Below, piece by piece: positions 5,734 to 7,820 of a stretch of 7,820 bases of DNA; the first letter of the stretch is position 1, and the number at the start of each line of letters is the position of its first letter. The stretch covers positions 1 through 7,820 of the forward strand of contig JANOXL010000373.1 in NCBI GenBank assembly GCA_031418395.1, in the 5' to 3' direction. The position numbers and the translations under genes were made by a program. The notes beneath the pieces are model-generated. The model was not told the origin of the DNA, made no database searches, and was given only the letters and a program-made list of their open reading frames with translations. The stretch is from JANYCG01 sp031418395. GTDB taxonomy: Bacteria; Pseudomonadota; Gammaproteobacteria; Burkholderiales; Burkholderiaceae_C.

Positions 5734-6801
5734 ATGCACCCACGCGAAGTCCTCCTCGGCGCGCAAGCGGTCACTGGCTTATTGCCTGTTTGTGATCACT
5801 ACAGTGGCGTGGAGGCGCGCATGCTCAAAAGCTTGGGGCTGCAGGCGCAGATGACGGAAGAATTCGGCACCTGCGTGTTTGATGTCACGCTGGACTGTGA
5901 AGACGGTGCGCCGGTCGGCGGTGAGATTCAGCATGCAAAAATGGTGATGGGTCTTGCCAATCAAGCGTTGTCAGCTTCTAAAAATATAGCAAATTCAGCG
6001 TCTGCCAAAAGCGCTAATCAGGTGCCCAGGATCGCCGCACGTGTGCACCCTGTCGATCATCCGGCCTTCCACGGAGACATCAGGACACTGGTCGAAGGTG
6101 CGGGCGACGTGTGGTGCCATTTGATGATCCCCAAGGCCGAAAGTGTGGCCGACATCGACCTGGCGGTGAAGGCCATTGACGCTGCGTCGGCCAAACTCAA
6201 ACGCAGCGGCAAAATCCCGTTGCATGCCCTGATCGAATCGGCCCAAGCCGTGCACCACGCCCATGCCATCGCGGCGCATCCACGCATCGAGTCCTTGAGC
6301 TTCGGCATGATGGATTTTGTCTCTGCGCATGGCGGCGCCATTCCCGCCAGCGCGATGGACGTGGTGTCCAGCGGCGGCAACCTGGGCCAGTTTGATCACC
6401 CCTTGATCACCCGTGCCAAACTTGAAATTTCCAGCGCCTGCCACGCCGCAGGCAAAGTGCCTGCCCACAGTGTGATCACCGAATTCAGTGACACGGCAGC
6501 CATGAAAGCGGCCGCACGCCGGGCGTCGCGCGAGTTTGGCTTTACGCGTTTGTGGAGCATCCACCCGAGCCAGATCAGGCCGATTTTGGAAGCCCTGGCT
6601 CCGGCGGACAGCGAAATTGACGAGGCCGCCAGCATCTTGGCTGCGGCTGACAAGGCCGACTGGGCCCCCATCAACGCCAGCGGGCGCTTACATGACCGCG
6701 CCAGTTACCGCTATTACTGGCAGGTGCTGGAGCGCGCCAGCCATACAGGCCGTGCGTTGCCAGCCGGCGTGCGACACTATTTTTCAAAGGCCTCGACATG
6801 A
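5734..6801 (+). CDS. CoA-ester lyase of the CitE/HpcH-HpaI family (malyl-CoA or citramalyl-CoA lyase-like)
   Basis: This predicted cytoplasmic TIM-barrel enzyme would cleave or form a C-C bond in a 3-hydroxyacyl-CoA. Numbered from the ATG at 5734 (355 residues), it shows the family's LDCEDGAP (53-60), Arg103 in RVHP, the metal-ligand candidates Glu168 (ALIESAQAV) and Asp194 (FGMMDF), and WSIHPSQI near the C-terminus. It starts 1 nt after the mdh stop. A GTG at 5713, overlapping mdh, is an alternative start, and neither has a strong Shine-Dalgarno. Residues 80-95 form a Ser/Ala/Asn/Lys-rich insert (see the repeat at 5971-6018). Family members act on malyl-CoA, methylmalyl-CoA or citramalyl-CoA, and some are thioesterases. 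The mdh and acnB context suggests a C4-C5 acid, but the exact substrate is not readable. Confidence 0.85.
   Translation: MHPREVLLGAQAVTGLLPVCDHYSGVEARMLKSLGLQAQMTEEFGTCVFDVTLDCEDGAPVGGEIQHAKMVMGLANQALSASKNIANSASAKSANQVPRIAARVHPVDHPAFHGDIRTLVEGAGDVWCHLMIPKAESVADIDLAVKAIDAASAKLKRSGKIPLHALIESAQAVHHAHAIAAHPRIESLSFGMMDFVSAHGGAIPASAMDVVSSGGNLGQFDHPLITRAKLEISSACHAAGKVPAHSVITEFSDTAAMKAAARRASREFGFTRLWSIHPSQIRPILEALAPADSEIDEAASILAAADKADWAPINASGRLHDRASYRYYWQVLERASHTGRALPAGVRHYFSKAST
5971..6018 (+). repeat. Short interspersed repeat-like sequence inserted in frame in the lyase gene
   Basis: These 48 nt encode residues 80-95 of the lyase (start SASKNIANSA), an unusually polar, low-complexity run at a point where the family normally passes directly from the helix into the RVH strand. 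At the DNA level it is AT-richer than the flanks. It has GCT-TCTAAAAATAT-AGC (5974-5990), then AGCG (5997-6000) and CGCT (6012-6015) as inverted arms around 11 nt. From memory, many Comamonadaceae genomes carry frequent small elements of similar form (GCTACTAAAAATATAGCT followed by an AGCGC hairpin). Calling this one of them is an inference. Confidence 0.45.
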
Positions 6802-7325
6802 AATGGTTTTTTGGCTTGTTGATGTGCTTGAGCGCCATCCCCGCGTTTGCCCAAGCACCCAGCGCCAGCCGCGCTGAAATCAAGGCCAAAGCGCCGCAAA
6901 TCGCGGCAGGAGTCGAAGCGGCAGACGCGGCGCTTACGCCGGGTGAGCTGGCCATCGCCGAGCGTGTTTACCAGGGCCGAGTGCCGTGTGAGCTGGGGCA
7001 ATCGGTGACAATTCAGCCGGATGCCAAATTGCCCGGTTATTTTGACGTAACAGCAGCGGGCAAAAAGTACCGCATGTTCCCGGTCGAGACGACCACCGGG
7101 GCGATTCGCCTTGAAGACAAAAAAGCCGGCACGGTGTGGCTGCAGCTGGCCAACAAATCCATGTTGATGAACCAAAAGCTGGGCCAGCGCCTGGCCGATG
7201 CCTGCATGAGCCCCGCCCAAACAGCGGTGGCCGCAGCGCTGGAGAAAAACCCCGGTAAACATATCCTGGATGGGCCGGAGCCTGCCAAACCAACTGCAAC
7301 AACCACGCCAAATGCTACAAAATAG
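6798..7325 (+). CDS. Small exported protein of unknown function
   Basis: I do not recognise a named family. The 175-residue protein starts with a clear Sec signal peptide: MKWFF, a hydrophobic core, and AIPAFA as the likely signal peptidase I site after residue 18. The mature part therefore probably lies in the periplasm. An Ala-rich, likely helical segment (about 25-57) is followed by a compact region with two cysteines, C64 (RVPCELGQ) and C136 (ADACMSP), which could form a disulfide. The tail is a low-complexity Pro/Thr/Ala/Lys stretch. Its ATG overlaps the lyase stop codon (ATGA), and AAAGG lies about 8 nt upstream, so it is translationally coupled to the lyase. The last codons coincide with a repeat-like sequence, so the tail may be recent. 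A link to carbon metabolism rests on position only. Confidence 0.85.
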   Translation: MKWFFGLLMCLSAIPAFAQAPSASRAEIKAKAPQIAAGVEAADAALTPGELAIAERVYQGRVPCELGQSVTIQPDAKLPGYFDVTAAGKKYRMFPVETTTGAIRLEDKKAGTVWLQLANKSMLMNQKLGQRLADACMSPAQTAVAAALEKNPGKHILDGPEPAKPTATTTPNATK

Positions 7326-7346
7326 TGAGCTAGCTTTAGGCGCAAA
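7312..7346 (+). repeat. Second possible interspersed repeat, spanning the end of the exported-protein gene
   Basis: ATGCTACAAAATAGTGAGCTAGC followed by TTTAGGCGCAAA resembles the element at 5971-6018: a GCTWC start, an A-rich core, an AGCT arm and then a GCGC-type segment. It supplies the final Ala-Thr-Lys codons and the TAG stop of the exported-protein gene and part of the 66-nt gap before acnB. The similarity was judged by eye and is weak. Confidence 0.3.
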
Positions 7347-7378
7347 CTGATGACGATTACCCATTTTTGATCAAGTAG

Positions 7379-7384
7379 AAGGAG
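7379..7384 (+). promoter_or_regulatory. Strong Shine-Dalgarno AAGGAG of acnB
   Basis: AAGGAG sits 7 nt before the ATG at 7392. It is the best ribosome binding site in the window and fixes the acnB start. It fits high expression and suggests acnB is translated independently of the gene before it. Confidence 0.85.
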
Positions 7385-7391
7385 TGAAACC

Positions 7392-7820
7392 ATGTCAAAC
7401 GAATTTTTGAGCACCTACCGCGCCCATGTGGCTGAACGAGCCGCGCTGGGAATTCCACCGCTGCCACTGTCGGCCAAACAAACCGCCGCGGTCATCGAGC
7501 TATTGAAAGCCCCGCCCGCAGGTGAAGAGGCGACCTTGGTCGATCTCATCACCTACCGCGTGCCCGCTGGTGTGGACGACGCGGCCAAAGTCAAAGCCAG
7601 TTACCTCGCGGCGGTGGCGCACGGCACCGAGGTGACGCCGCTGATCGGTCGTGAGCGCGCGACCGAGCTGCTCGGCACGATGCTCGGCGGCTACAACATC
7701 GGCCCGCTGATCGAGCTGCTCGACGATGTGATGGTCGGCGAGATCGCCGCGCGGGCACTCAAGCACACGCTGCTGATGTTCGACCAGTTCCACGACGTGC
7801 GCATCAAGGCCGAAGCCGGC
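7392..7820 (+). CDS. acnB: Aconitate hydratase B (N-terminal part, runs off the window)
   Basis: AcnB is the main bacterial TCA aconitase, a cytoplasmic [4Fe-4S] enzyme that interconverts citrate and isocitrate. It also acts on 2-methylisocitrate in some bacteria. The first 143 residues are visible, beginning MSNEFLSTYRAHVAERA and GIPPLPLSAKQTA. The AcnB-specific HEAT-like N-terminal domain follows, with the characteristic MLGGYNIGPLIELLDD near residue 97 and FDQFHDV near 132. Full-length AcnB is about 860 residues, so the swivel and catalytic domains and the cluster cysteines lie beyond the right edge. It follows the exported-protein gene by 66 nt with no terminator, so read-through from mdh is likely. 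No separate promoter was identified. Confidence 0.96.
   Translation, partial: MSNEFLSTYRAHVAERAALGIPPLPLSAKQTAAVIELLKAPPAGEEATLVDLITYRVPAGVDDAAKVKASYLAAVAHGTEVTPLIGRERATELLGTMLGGYNIGPLIELLDDVMVGEIAARALKHTLLMFDQFHDVRIKAEAG

Noticed and set aside
6777..7364. 195-codon minus-strand open frame opposite the exported-protein gene
   Set aside because: The plus-strand gene has a signal peptide, a ribosome binding site and a coupled start. The antisense frame has none of these.
7326..7391. Separate acnB promoter or terminator in the 66-nt gap
   Set aside because: I saw no credible -35/-10 pair and no stem followed by a T-run, so none is annotated.
1..7820. Defence system, CRISPR array, phage or insertion-sequence content
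   Set aside because: Every substantial gene is accounted for by TCA-cycle functions, one regulator, one lyase and one exported protein. No transposase, repeat-spacer pattern or tRNA-like sequence was seen.

Overview
The window is a chromosomal TCA-cycle locus from a betaproteobacterium. Gene order, protein character and moderately high GC point to Burkholderiales, most likely Comamonadaceae (Rhodoferax/Polaromonas-like). That assignment is my inference from family resemblance, not a database result. I see no mobile element, phage gene, CRISPR array, tRNA or rRNA. It is almost entirely housekeeping metabolism, with a few unusual details.

Layout. Positions 1-3650 (minus strand) hold the succinate dehydrogenase operon, read right to left as sdhC, sdhD, sdhA, sdhB, sdhE. 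The window cuts off the 3' end of sdhE. Upstream of sdhC, also on the minus strand, is a GntR/HutC-type regulator gene (3838-4572). A divergent control region (4573-4745) separates it from a plus-strand cluster. That cluster is mdh (malate dehydrogenase), a CitE/HpcH-type CoA-ester lyase, a small exported protein of unknown function, and the start of acnB (aconitase B), which runs off the right edge.

How the parts fit. Succinate dehydrogenase, malate dehydrogenase and aconitase B catalyse three steps of the same cycle. The regulator sits between the two arms. Immediately upstream of its start is an AT-rich inverted repeat (4585-4607) that overlaps its own likely -10 region and lies a few bases from a plausible -35 of the mdh promoter. 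The simplest reading is an autoregulated GntR factor that may also control mdh and possibly sdh. Its ligand is unknown. The lyase and the exported protein are the two members whose roles are unclear. They are tightly coupled to mdh: a 1-nt gap, then an ATGA overlap.

Odd details. The lyase carries a Ser/Ala/Asn/Lys-rich stretch of about 16 residues that looks like a short interspersed DNA repeat inserted in frame. A related-looking sequence forms the 3' end of the exported-protein gene. The operon also has candidate RNA hairpins in the mdh leader and across the sdhD stop codon, and an 11-bp-spaced direct repeat upstream of sdhC. There is no sign of a wholly new system. The best leads are the unstudied regulator/operator pair, the lyase with its insert, and the exported protein.
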